A stretch of DNA of 64,000 nucleotides from Iris pallida (taxonomy: Eukaryota > Streptophyta > Magnoliopsida > Asparagales > Iridaceae): the NCBI GenBank assembly GCA_029216955.1, contig JANAVB010015600.1:41289211-41353210 (forward strand), written 5' to 3'. The notes beneath the pieces are model-generated. The model had not been told where the DNA came from. It was given only the letters and a program-made list of their open reading frames with translations, and searched no databases. Positions within the stretch are counted from its first letter, which is position 1, and each line of letters opens with the position of its first letter. Position numbers and translations under genes: made by a program. Shown in pieces: positions 46,813-55,044 of the stretch.

Positions 46813-49081
46813 GGCCCGTTTGGTTTGCAGGATTGGACAACGTAATGTAATTGGCATTACGTTGTCAATCTAACTCGGGTGTTGGTTGGACAAAAAAAAT
46901 TAGATGTAATGTAATCGCGATTACAAGTTTGATTATATTACATCAGTTTCTTCAAACTCAATTACATCATAAAATCTATGATCGCAATTACATTACAACT
47001 TAAGCGGAAGGTTGGTATGCTATATTTGGTTTTTGTTCGTTTTGGGTCATTTTTGTTATTTTTGTTTGTTTTTGGTCATTTTTGTTCGATTTTGGTCGTT
47101 TTTGTTTTTTTTGTCATTTTGTTGTTCTTTTTTGCATTTTATGTGTTTTTGTTTGTTTTTTGTCGTTTTGATCGTTTTTGGTGTTTTTTGTAGTTTTGTT
47201 TTTTTTTTTGTTATTTTTGTTCGTTTTTGTTCGTTTTTGTTTGTTTTTGTTAGTTTTTGTTTGTTTTGTTGTGTCTTGTCTTTTTTGTCGTTTTTGTTCG
47301 TTTTTTGTCATTTTTGTTCTTTTTTGTTGTTTTTGTTTGTTTTTTTGTCGTTTTTTGTTGTTTTTGTCCGGTTTTTTGTCGTTTTTATTCGTTTTTGTCA
47401 TTTTGTTCGTTTTTCGTGTTGATTGTGTTTGTTTTGTCGTTTTTGTCAATTTTTTGTTTTTTGGTCCTTTGTTCGTTTTTTGTAGTTTTTGTTGTTTTTT
47501 TGTAATTTTTGTTGTTTTTTTCATTTTTATTCGTTTTTTGTCGTTTGTCCTTTTTTTGTTCGTTTTTTTGTCGTTTTTGTTCGTTTTTTGTCATTTTTGT
47601 TCGTTTTTTGTCATTTTTGTTCGTTTTTGGTTGTTTTTTGTTTGTTTTTTTTATCGTTTTGGTCCTTTTTTGTTGTTTGTACGTTTTTTGTCGTTTTGTT
47701 CGTTTTTTTTTTTATCATTTTTGTTCGTTTTCGTTGTTTTGCTTTTGTTTTTTTTGTCCTTTTGGTCCTTTTTTGTAGTTTTGTCCTTTTTTGTCGTTTT
47801 TGTTCGTTTTTTTAATCATTTTTGTTCGTTTTTTCGTTGTTTTTGTTGTTTTTTTTTGTCGTTTTTGTCCTTTTTTGTTGTTTTTGGTCTTTTTTGTTCG
47901 TTTTTTGTAATTTTTGTTCATTTTTGTCATTTTTGTTCGATTTTTTGTCCTTTTTTTTGTTGTTTTGTCCGTTTTTGTCGTTTTTGTTCATTTTTGCATT
48001 TTTGTTCGTTTTTGTTGTTTTTATTTTTTGTCGTTTTTGCCCTTTTCTTGCTTTTTGCCTTTTTTGTCGTTTTTGTTCATTTTTTTGCCTTTTTTAAGTT
48101 TTTGGTCAATTTTTAGTTTTTTATCGTTTTTTGTCGATTTTGCACATTTTTTGCCATTTCCTGCATGTTTTACCGATTTTGTCGATCTTGTAGTTTTTGA
48201 CCATTTTTCGTTTTTATCGTCTTCTATCGTTTTTGGTCGATTTTGCATGTTTTGTCGCTTTTTTTTATCCTTTTTTATTTTTTGGGGGGTCTTTTCACTT
48301 TTTTTTGGTCGTTTATGCTCGTTTTTTCTTTTGTTTGTTGTTTTAATCTTTTTGTCGTTTTTTGCTCGTTTTAATTACCTCTTGTTTTGGTTTTTTTTCA
48401 TATTTTCGTTTTTGGTCATTTCTGTTCCTTTTTAGTTTTATCGTTTTTATTTTTGCTCTTTTTATCGTTTTTTGTCATTTTTTTCTTTTTTTGTCGTTTT
48501 GTTCATTTTTTACCTTTTTTTTTGTTTTTGGTCGTTTTTCGTCCTTTTTTCCCTTTTTTATTGTTGTTTTTGTCCATTTTTTGTTTTTAGTCATTTTTTT
48601 GTCATTATTGGTCACTTTTTATGGTTTTCACATTTTTGATCTTTTTTTGTCGTTTTTCTTTTTTATCGCTTTTTCATTTTGGTTTTTTTTCCTGTTTTGT
48701 TCGTTTGTCATTTTTGGTATTTTTATTTTTGTCTTTTTTTCGTTTTTGATCTTTTTTTTAGCAGAAAACAAACCATTTTCCCCCTTTTTTTTATTATTTT
48801 TTTAATTTTTTTCTTTTTTCTTTTAAATTTTTGAAATTTGTATTGATCAACTTTTTAAATTTTATGTTGTATTTTAAACAAAATATTAAATTAAAAATTC
48901 AATTACATTACATGGTAAACCAAACACATGAATGCAATTAACATTACATTACATGGTTTGATTACATGTTTCAACCAAACATAGTAATGTAATTGTAATT
49001 CCATTACATTACAAACTCAATTACATTACAAACCCAATTCCATTACGATTACGATTACATTACAATGAACCAAACGCAACC
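46813..49081. mobile_element. Harbinger-like non-autonomous element, 2.27 kb, filled with minisatellite
   Basis: The left end GGCCCGTTTGGTTTGCAGG and right end (reverse complement GGTTGCGTTTGGTTCATTG) are imperfect inverted repeats flanked by TTA on both sides (46810-46812 and 49082-49084), as in PIF/Harbinger Tourist-like elements. Just inside both ends are ATTACATTAC/GTAATGTAAT repeats (46850-46995 and 48895-49065). The middle is a long T/G-rich array. No transposase was found. Confidence 0.82.
47030..48800 (+). repeat. T/G-rich minisatellite (TTTTTGTCG / TTTTTGTTCG type), about 1.8 kb
   Basis: The + strand is an almost unbroken string of 8-12 bp units such as gtttttgttcg, gttttttgtcg, gtttttgtcat and gttttttgtcc. 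A is scarce and C occurs almost only in the TCG, TCC or TCA of the unit. The pattern decays towards 48300-48800. All long open frames here, Phe/Val/Cys-rich on + and Lys/Asn/Thr-rich on -, arise from the repeat. Confidence 0.95.
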
Positions 49082-49248
49082 TTAGTTTGTCTAACTGCTC
49101 ATGGAAATTACGTTCATGGAGTATATAAATACATATTTTGAATGTAAGGTATAATTTTATAATGAACTGCCAAAGGACTTCTAAACTATTAGAGGAATAT
49201 TTGGATTACAATCAAATGAGTTTAGAATCCATTTACAACAACCTAGGT

Positions 49249-50228
49249 GGCTCAATTGTTTGGGTGGTACCACAACTTAGGCCTAATAACAATAAAGTAC
49301 TCCATCTATTATTTCTTACATTAAAATAACATACGTTTAATTAATGAACATTACAGTACATATGACAACATTCCGTCCAAACGCTTAACGGAATGTGGCT
49401 CAAATGCTTGGATGGTACCCCAACTTAAGGCTTAATGACACTGACGTACTCGATCTACGTACTCTTCGTCAACTCCCAACGGATACCTGTACATGAGGGC
49501 CGCGACGCCTACCGCTCCCGCTCCCGCCACCACCGCTCCACCGTGCTCTACCTCAACGTGCCCCCCGGCCCGCCCATCGTCGTCGACCCCCGCGTCATCG
49601 CTCTCTCGACGCCGCCAGCTTCCCTGTCCTCTTCGACACCGACCTGGTCGACAAGAAGGACCTCTTCACCGGCACCTTCACGCCTTCCCTCAGCCTCACT
49701 GGCGGCTACCGCACCCTCTCCTTCTCTCGACCCCTCCGAGCCGAACGATGCCCCACTCAAGAAGCTCTTCTTCCACCTCCTCTCCTCCCTCCACCGCCAC
49801 GTCATCCGCAAGTTCTGTCAAACCTCCGCCGACATGTTCGACAGGCTGGAGGCCGACATATCCGCCAAGGGGGCCGCTGAGCCTCGTAGAGGACCTCTTC
49901 CAGCTCGACCCCATACTGAGCCTCGGCCTCTCGAGCCTCGTGGAGGACCTCCTCCTCCACGTACCGCCTTCCCCCGGCCCTCGTCCGGAAGGACTACGAC
50001 CGGCTGGCCGACTTCTTATGCCGGAGTACTTCAGTGTTATTATGCCTTAAGTTGGGTTACCACCAAAGCATTTGAGCCACATTCCGTTAAGCGTCTGGAC
50101 GGAATGTTATCACAGGTACTGTAATGTTCATTAATTAAATGTATGTTATTTTAATGTAAGAAATAATAGATATAGTACTTTATTGTTATTAGGTCCTAAG
50201 TTGGGGTACCACCCAAGCAATTGAGCCC
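49249..50228 (+). mobile_element. Pack-MULE (Mutator-like) carrying a CYP74 fragment, 980 bp
   Basis: The left arm from 49249 (GGCTCAATTGTTTGGGTGG) and the right arm ending 50228 (reverse complement GGGCTCAATTGCTTGGGTGG) form terminal inverted repeats of about 195 bp with high identity by eye. A perfect 9-bp target duplication AACCTAGGT flanks it (49240-49248 and 50229-50237), the length typical of Mutator-like elements. Between the arms lies about 550 bp of very GC-rich coding-type DNA unlike the AT-rich arms. No MURA transposase is present, so it fits a Pack-MULE: a non-autonomous MULE that captured a host gene piece. Confidence 0.9.
49490..50030 (+). pseudogene. CYP74-family (allene oxide synthase / hydroperoxide lyase-like) gene fragment
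   Basis: CYP74 enzymes convert fatty-acid hydroperoxides in the oxylipin (jasmonate, aldehyde) pathway, usually in plastids. On the + strand and over three frames one reads [15 protein letters not shown] and DPRVIAL, then [37 protein letters not shown], then [26 protein letters not shown], and later LDPILSLGL and a KDYDRLADF-like end. These follow the N-terminal third of CYP74 proteins in order; the heme-binding Cys region is absent. At least three frame changes (near 49600, 49735 and 49870) make it non-coding. I cannot choose between AOS, HPL and divinyl ether synthase. Confidence 0.85.
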
Positions 50229-50237
50229 AACCTAGGT

Positions 50238-50555
50238 GATAGTTACCTAGCAAATTTTTTTTACATCAAACAATATACCTAGTAAAAATATCTAATAAAT
50301 TTATTTTTTTCCCCGGGCTACAGCGCACCCTAGCCCACTTTGTCTTCTGCCAGTGATTAGATGGGAGCCATAATACAAATATCACTCTATATGTTGTGTT
50401 GGATCCCTAAAGTAGTGAGGATTCCATTATATATATATATAATATATATATATAGATATAATATATAGATATATAATCTATATAATATATATATATAATA
50501 TATAAATTAATAATATATATATATAATATATAATATATATAATAATATATATATA
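50238..50555. other. AT-rich spacer with interrupted (TA)n
   Basis: 50430-50556 is an irregular TA/ATA tract; the rest shows nothing recognisable. Confidence 0.6.
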
Positions 50556-50925
50556 TATGGAAGCGGATCAAAAGTCCCCCTTAGAAAACCTCCTAAAAAA
50601 CCCCCTCACTCTAATTCGTAATATTAATGTTAATATTAATGTTAAAATTAATGTTAATGTTAATATTAATGTTAATATTAATATTAATATTAAATACTAA
50701 AATTAACTTTAAACTTAACATTAACATTAACATTAACACTAATATTAACATTAACATTAACATTAATATAAAAAAACTAAAAAAAATTAATATTAACATT
50801 AACATTAATAATAACATTAATATTAACATTAACATTAATTTTAACATTAATATTAACATTAATATTATGAATTAGAGTGAGGGGGGTTTTTAGGAGATTT
50901 TCTAAGGGGTTTTTGAACCGCTCCC

Positions 50926-50930
<5 letters not shown>
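50556..50930. mobile_element. Foldback MITE with ATTAATGTT repeat arms
   Basis: The left end ggaagcggatcaaaagtccc (50559) and right end (reverse complement gggagcggttcaaaaaccc, to 50928) start inverted arms of about 150 bp, both passing through ccccctcactctaattc and then into repeated aatattaatgttaat-type hexamers that invert at about 50700-50790. The whole is an imperfect hairpin flanked by TA tracts. Predicted Leu/Met or Asn/Ile frames are artefacts. Confidence 0.8.
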
Positions 50931-50987
<57 letters not shown>

Positions 50988-50990
<3 letters not shown>

Positions 50991-51174
50991 GGCAAATGAC
51001 CTCTAGCCTAGTGGTTAAGAGAGATGCATGCGGCCCAAGTGGTCTGGAGTTCGAGCCCCAGTGGAGGCGAGTTCGCCATGTAATTATGGCGAACTCGCCT
51101 CCACTGGGGCTCGAACTCCAGACCACTTTGGCCGCATGCATCTCTCTTAACCACTAGGCTAGAGGTCATTTGCC

Positions 51175-51177
<3 letters not shown>
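50988..51177. repeat. Near-perfect palindrome of a tRNA-like (SINE-head-like) sequence
   Basis: Arms 50988-51079 and 51086-51177 (92 bp each) differ at one position and are separated by 6 bp (gtaatt). Each arm contains an RNA polymerase III A-box-like TAGCCTAGTGG (51004-51014) and, 32 bp on, a B-box-like GAGTTCGAGCC (51047-51057); the right arm has them on the minus strand. The boxes and spacing are those of tRNA genes and tRNA-derived SINE heads, but the acceptor stem pairs poorly, so it is not an ordinary tRNA gene. (TA)n tracts flank both sides (50930-50987 and 51178-51233). Confidence 0.85.
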
Positions 51178-51236
<59 letters not shown>

Positions 51237-51240
51237 GGAT

Positions 51241-51607
51241 GGCACAACGCCATTCTCTCCCCAGGCGGGAAGATGATTCTGATACTACACGTCCTCTCAT
51301 CCATCCCCATTCACATCCTGGCCGTCTGCTCCCCCCTAAGAAGGTGCTCTCCTCAATCGAGACCTTGTTCGCCAACTTTTTCTGAGGCCACTCTGATGGC
51401 AAGGACGAGCACCACTGGGCTAATTAGGACACCATGGCCAGGCCCACGGAGGAGGGTGGGCTGGGTTTTACCCGATTGACGCACATCGTCGACGCTTGTG
51501 CCATGAAGTCGTGGTGGAATCTCCGAACCAGTCACTCTATTTGGGCTCAGTTCATGAAGGCCAGATATTTTTGGCACTCTCACCCATCGATCACAGAACC
51601 CAACAAC
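51241..51607 (+). pseudogene. LINE (L1-type) reverse transcriptase C-terminal fragment
   Basis: The + strand reads PGGKMILILHVLSSIPIHIL, then after a frame change SSIETLFANFF, HHWAN, RPTEEGGLGFTRL, ACAMKSWWNLRTSHSIWAQF and MKARYF. This is the conserved stretch following the RT domain in plant L1-like LINE ORF2 proteins. TGA and TAG stand where family members have Trp (after ANFF and HHWAN). It begins at the TA tract and is cut at 51607 by a CACTA end, so both sides are truncated. Confidence 0.88.
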
Positions 51608-52040
51608 CACTACAAGAATAAGGGCTTTTTTTGACGGTGATTCCCCGTCAAGAAATGGGTATCTTGACGGTTGCAGATCCGTCAACTAGGCCGGAGTCAA
51701 GAAAAGTTCCCTCTTTTCTTGACGGTCCATGACAGGACTTTTCTTGATGATTTTTTGCCGTCATTTTATATAGTTTTTTGACTGTTTTTAGCCGTCGAGA
51801 TAGCTCTTTTTAGGAACCGTCAACATAGGCAAAAACTTTTCTTGACTCTGGCCTAGTTGACGGTCTTTAGCCGTCAATAAAAGCATTTGTTTTGACGGAC
51901 AAAATTCGTCATGAAAAGCACTAATTTACGGCTATATTGTGCAGCATGATATGAATTAAAGTTGACGTATGACAACCGTCAAGAGAAGCTATCCAGAGTA
52001 CCGTCAAGATAAGCATGCCAAAATTCCGTCAAGAATTATA
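51608..52040. mobile_element. CACTA end with TTGACGG subterminal repeats (second CACTA, left end only)
   Basis: CACTACAAGAATAAGGGC starts at 51608 directly after LINE sequence; CACTACAAGAA is the classic En/Spm terminus. About 15 copies of ttgacgg/ccgtcaa follow in both orientations to about 52035. No matching right end (cttgtagtg) was found before the Copia-3 insertion at 54225, so the element is truncated or its right end lies beyond later insertions. The candidate 3-bp target is AAC (51605-51607). Confidence 0.8.
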
Positions 52041-53119
52041 TAATATTAATCAACCACACATTATATCAATCCAGAAGCTGCACACATCAAATTACTATAA
52101 AATCCAAATTTTATGTTAACAAACTGTATTGTTCATACAACAAAAACTTGCAATACACATCCCACCACATGTATTCTTCACTTGTCCAACCACGACATAA
52201 TCCAACCATAAAGTACACATCCCACATCTATTGTTTCCATACAACTTAAACATCCAAACCACAAACAACCATCACTTGTCATAGCCACGAAACATAATCC
52301 ACCAAAACTACAAAATGAAACCAAGAAAGTAGCAAACCATATCGGAGCACATCCCTCCATATCCACAGCATTCTCCTATTCACAGCATGCATCCACCCTT
52401 CATTTTTTAGCAAGTTCCTGAGAGAACAAGAACACAAAGTATCAACTTACTATTACAAGATTATCAATACAACTCGAGACAATTTAAATCACTTGAGAAG
52501 AACTGCAAGGCTAGCCATATTGAAACTATAATTCACAAACATGTATAAATCATGTAAAGAATCTGAAGGCTAGCTAAATTGTCAATCATGTATTCTCACT
52601 ATAATTAAAATATATATAATTCGAAACTGCAACAGAAAGAATGTGATACTAAAACAACCAAGTATTGGTTCTTCTTTGACCAAACAGAACAGAAACATCT
52701 GATCAATGTCACCCATGTTGCACAGGAAACTGGTGTCCCTATCGTGTCCGTAGCCGTACCCGTAACCGTATTCGTACAACATGTGTGACTACATTGTACC
52801 TATTTGAGAATCTACATACATTATACACTAATGTTACAACTTGTGAATACTTAAGCAAGGAAATTTGTCGGGTTTCTTTATCATGTCAATCTGAGATGAA
52901 CCACCCTTAAATTATTATTCACAAATTTCACACAATATCTCAATTCCACAAAACCATTGAGAGTCAAGAGGGAGAAGTTTGCCTTTATAACAATCACTCG
53001 AAGAGTTTCAGACTCAAGATCCCATATTTTTGTTGGACACCTCACAACTCTCCAGAAACTTGCCAACATCTAGAGAAGCATATAAGCTTGTTTACAAAAT
53101 TGATCATTTGATATCAATA
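52041..53119. other. AT-rich DNA, probably interior of the second CACTA element
   Basis: I recognise no gene. A short repeat 'gtagccgtacccgtaaccgtattcgtac' type run (52752-52778) encodes Tyr-Gly dipeptides on the minus strand and may be part of a decayed exon. A minus-strand stretch around 52881-53069 has no recognisable domain. Confidence 0.4.
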
Positions 53120-53432
53120 CTAGTTAATTGTGTATCAGATGACAGAAAGAAAACATCAAATTTGTATAGCAAAAAAATTTACCCATAAAATTCTAAAATA
53201 AAGACTAAGGAGGTTATAATATTAGTACTACAAAAATTGACGATTAGAGAAACAATTAGCCATTTTTTATTGTTTTGTCCAGTAAAAAATGGCTAATTGT
53301 TTCTCTAATCGTCAATTCTCGTAGTACTAATATTATAACCTCCTTAGTCTTTATTTTAGAATTTTATGGGTAAATTTTTTTGCTATACAAATTTGATGTT
53401 TTCTTTCTGTCATCTGATACATAATTAACTAG
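53120..53432. repeat. Long inverted repeat: 150-bp arms, 13-bp loop
   Basis: 53120-53269 and 53283-53432 are reverse complements with about three mismatches (near 53131 and 53232-53234). The loop is ttgttttgtccag. The arms are unique-looking AT-rich sequence, not simple repeats. A transcript would fold into a hairpin of about 150 bp. A piece of the arm (ataatattagtacta) recurs once more at 53577-53591. Confidence 0.93.
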
Positions 53433-53435
53433 CAT

Positions 53436-53660
53436 AGTTTAAAATATCGGCCGATACCGATCCGATACGGCCGATACCGATACGGTTTGGCATGTTCCGA
53501 TCTGATACCGGCTGATACCGATACGGTTTGGCATGTCCCGATCTAATAAGGTTAGTATCATGGTTTAAAGACGTTATAATATTAGTACTACCGATATCGC
53601 CGATACCAATACTCATAAGAATAGTCCGATACCGAGTTTGATTCCGATATCATGAAATAT
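53436..53660. repeat. Short CCGATAC-rich tandem repeat
   Basis: Units combine ggccgataccgatacgg with tttggcatgttccgatct; two clear 48-bp copies occur (about 53465-53512 and 53513-53560), with further gccgatacc variants up to 53640. Confidence 0.75.
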
Positions 53661-53979
53661 AGTTTCCAGATCATTGCAATTTAGAAATACAGCTTAAACT
53701 CGTTAAACTATAGACTCATTAAACAAAATAGCTAGTAGGCAAACAAATGGAAATAGAGTGCCATCATAAAACTCCATAATGAAAACATTTCTTCGAAATT
53801 GTTAAACTATAGATTCACTGTAGATAGTCTAAAATTACCTACGACGATTTGTTAGTTAAGGAACTGTGAAACATGTTCCATCCACTCTGTACGAACTTCA
53901 TTAATTTCTTCAAAATTGTAGTCTTCCTTTTGATTGTACTATTTGTAAATAGAAAAAAAAATTAAAACTGTTACTGTCA

Positions 53980-54023
<44 letters not shown>

Positions 54024-54224
54024 TAAATATATATGTCGATTTAGAAAAACATCACCTTTGGATTAAGTAAGGTTCGATCAGATGCGATCTCCTTCATAAA
54101 TCTCATCACATAGTACCCACATTCCACAGAGCCGACTTGTTGTGGCGCCTAATCATAGAAAATTAAGCAAAGTCCTTACAAACTTGTATTTATTTTTCAT
54201 TTACATTTACATGAGATAAATATA
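53661..54224. other. AT-rich intergenic DNA with a (TA)n tract
   Basis: (TA)n occupies 53982-54020. Nothing else is recognised before the Copia-3 LTR. Confidence 0.6.
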
Positions 54225-55027
54225 TGATGGAAAAGAAACGCGGAAACCTTTCCCCAAATCGGAGAGTACCTGCGAGAGGACCGAGCAATACAACGCACGA
54301 ACCCAAAAACAATCACACAGAAACAATCCACGCAGACACAGAGAATTTTTGACATGGAAACCCTTGCGAGAAAAATCACGGGACGATCGGAGTCCAACCC
54401 TGAGAAGCCTCCACTAATGGAATAGAAGAATTACACCCTCTACAAACTCCTCCCGATCCAAATCGGATCCCCACAACACTCAGAGATAAGAACAATGATT
54501 ACAAGGCTACGAAGAGCGAGAACGACGAGTAGAGATTACCCGAACACGATCTCCTTCGAATAGCGACCTTCAATCCTCCGTCTTCTTCTCCGAAGTTGCA
54601 ATGGCACTCTTGCCTCCTTCTTCTCTCAAAGTTGTGTTGCCTTGTGATAATGATGCACCTTGAATTAGGGTTTGGAAATCCCAATATAACTCCCTAATCC
54701 CGCAACAAACCTGGACCGTTAGATTAGATCCAATGATGAAAACTCATCCTGAAATCCGCTTCAACCCCCGACGACACAGAGTTCGGCCAGAACTCTGTGT
54801 CGAGCAAACAGAACCTCACGCCAACATTCTGGAGGAGCCAGACCGAGTTCGGCCCGAACTCGCCATGGGACCGAGTTCGGCCCGAACTCGGATCCCCTGT
54901 TCCAGAACCTCCCATGGAGCAGCAGCAGCAGCAACTCTGACTTCCCGAGCTTCTTCGACACACGAACGGCGCTCGTCGCACTCCGGGGTCTTCTCCACAT
55001 AGGTTGGGAACCCCACCCACTCCAACA
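54225..55027 (-). repeat. Copia-3 3' LTR (803 bp)
   Basis: About the same length as the Copia-1 LTRs and clearly homologous, but starts TGATGG instead of TGTTGG and differs more in the hairpin and CAG region (54770-54930). It keeps the same series of GAGTTCGG hairpins. Confidence 0.92.
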
Positions 55028-55044
55028 AATCTCCCCCTTCACAA

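Noticed and set aside
47012..48805. Long Phe/Val/Cys-rich open frames on the + strand (up to about 310 codons) and Lys/Asn-rich frames on the - strand
   Set aside because: They are translations of the T/G minisatellite; no start context, domain or composition typical of a protein.
51001..51077. Annotation as a genuine tRNA gene
   Set aside because: A and B box-like motifs are present, but the acceptor stem pairs poorly, no clear anticodon loop can be set, and it exists as an inverted pair.
53230..53330. Reading the gtactacaaaaattgacg segment as a right CACTA terminus
   Set aside because: It belongs to the 150-bp inverted repeat; the required ...gtagtg end and target duplication are absent.
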